NCBI GenBank assembly: GCA_017695055.1
Contig: JADILY010000080.1
Coordinates: 1-31,852, forward strand
Direction: 5' to 3'
Length of the DNA: 31,852 nucleotides
DNA from: Merdivivens faecigallinarum
Lineage (GTDB): Bacteria > Bacteroidota > Bacteroidia > Bacteroidales > UBA932
Shown here piece after piece: positions 31,154 to 31,852 of this stretch (its first letter is position 1; each line of letters starts with the position of its first letter). A program made the translations under genes and the position numbers. The notes below the pieces were generated by a model. The model saw only the letters and a list, made by a program, of their open reading frames with translations, did not search any database and was not told where the DNA came from.

Positions 31154-31852
31154 ATGGACCGCACTGCCAACATAGGCGACATTGCCATCATAGGAAACGG
31201 AGGATTCCCCCGCAAGAAAGCCATTTACGGATTCATCTGCAAATGCCGACTTGTCATATTCTGCGACGGTGCCTTCTCTCGTTTCACAGCCGCCAAAGAC
31301 CCTTACGGTCTGAAAGAGCGGATACTCTCACTGCCGTGCATCGTAACCGGAGACATGGATTCCATAAAGCCCGAAATGAAAGGCTTTCTTTCCGCGAAAG
31401 GGGTTCTGAAACCGAATCCCGACCAGGAGACCAACGACCAGACCAAGGCTTTCGAGACTGCAATGGACTGGATTTCCAAGGACATCCGCCGCAGGCAGCA
31501 CACTGTCGCAGCATCAGCTCCAGACAACGCACAGGACATTCCGGACAACTCGGCGGACGTTCCTAATAACGCACCGGACGTTCCCGACAACGCGCCGGCT
31601 TCATATCGTTACAGGATAAATTTCATCGGCGCCACAGGACTGAGGGAAGACCACACGATAGGGAACATGGGCCTGCTCATGGAATACGCCGGACACAAGG
31701 CGGTAAAGGACGGACAGGTGTCACTCCGCATGATTTCCGACTACTGCATCGCCTTCCCGATGACCGGAAGCGGGAGTTTCGAATGCGGTACAGGCAGGGC
31801 CGTATCGGTTTTCTCTCCGGACTCCTCGCTCAGGCTAGTCTCCGACGGGTTG
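31154..31852 (+). CDS. Thiamine pyrophosphokinase, 3' end cut by window
   Basis: Transfers pyrophosphate from ATP to thiamine. The frame from the ATG at 31154 stays open to the window end (233 codons). Motifs of the family: FCDGAFSRF, VTGDMDSIKPEM (Asp-rich substrate site), PNPDQETNDQTKAFE and FIGATGLREDHTIGNMGLL, followed by SDYCIAFPM. Between the last two lies an insert of about 35 residues containing 7-residue repeats (DNAQDIP, DNSADVP, NNAPDVP). That insert sits in the loop between the two subdomains and is not part of the usual fold. No strong ribosome site. The start is separated from fmt by the 21-bp repeat array, and the codon before the ATG lies just after the last repeat unit. Confidence 0.9.
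   Translation, partial: MDRTANIGDIAIIGNGGFPRKKAIYGFICKCRLVIFCDGAFSRFTAAKDPYGLKERILSLPCIVTGDMDSIKPEMKGFLSAKGVLKPNPDQETNDQTKAFETAMDWISKDIRRRQHTVAASAPDNAQDIPDNSADVPNNAPDVPDNAPASYRYRINFIGATGLREDHTIGNMGLLMEYAGHKAVKDGQVSLRMISDYCIAFPMTGSGSFECGTGRAVSVFSPDSSLRLVSDGL
31523..31597. repeat. 21-bp coding repeat in the thiamine pyrophosphokinase gene
   Basis: Three full units (31523, 31544, 31565) and a 12-bp partial (31586). Each encodes a variant of D/N-N-A/S-x-D-V/I-P. Copies differ by several bases, so the array is not very recent. Sequence is unrelated to the 21-bp intergenic array 400 bp upstream. Confidence 0.85.

Overview
The window reads as a chromosomal segment of a Bacteroidetes bacterium, most likely order Bacteroidales and possibly near Rikenellaceae. 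The family-level evidence is an rseC-rnfBCDGEA cluster, a DUF3108 protein, a COG1579 zinc-ribbon protein, a head-GIN (DUF2807) lipoprotein and paired M23 peptidases. Several upstream regions carry the Bacteroidetes sigma-factor pattern (-33 TTTG, about 19-21 nt, -7 TAnnTTTG), and Shine-Dalgarno sequences are mostly weak. I see no tRNA, rRNA, CRISPR array or prophage.

Layout. (1) 1-4996, minus strand: tolC-type channel, HlyD-type adaptor and an FtsX/MacB-type permease cut by the window start, behind a possible sigma-54 promoter and a G8 tract. (2) 4997-5248: a small unknown gene. (3) 5251-6247: a RAYT transposase-like gene between two identical 62-bp palindromic repeats. (4) 6249-9741, minus: head-GIN lipoprotein, NtrC-type activator and NtrB-type histidine kinase. 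This two-component pair plausibly controls the efflux operon on the other side of the RAYT. (5) 9810-12515, minus: ABC ATPase, ABC permease, YtrA-like GntR repressor and a small outer-membrane-type protein, behind a well-formed promoter overlapped by a perfect palindromic operator. (6) 12617-14035: a second RAYT between two 193-bp direct repeats, each with inverted ends and a central hairpin, plus a 22-bp tandem array. (7) 14101-25946, minus: a dense co-directional run of fourteen genes: two M23 peptidases (the first frameshifted), MerR-like regulator, Nif3-like protein, zinc-ribbon coiled-coil protein, DnaB, DUF3108 protein, RseC and RnfB-C-D-G-E-A. (8) 26025-31852, plus: alaS, an unusual in-frame lptG-fmt fusion, and a thiamine pyrophosphokinase gene cut by the window end. 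Two different 21-bp tandem repeats lie before and inside that last gene.

How the genes work together. The Rnf genes encode an ion-pumping ferredoxin:NAD+ oxidoreductase. The M23 peptidases, LptG and the two ABC systems act at the cell envelope. DnaB, AlaS and Fmt are replication and translation housekeeping. The most unusual items are the LptG-Fmt fusion, the two RAYT islands with unrelated flanking repeats, the frameshift in the first M23 gene, and the possible sigma-54/NtrC circuit interrupted by RAYT1.
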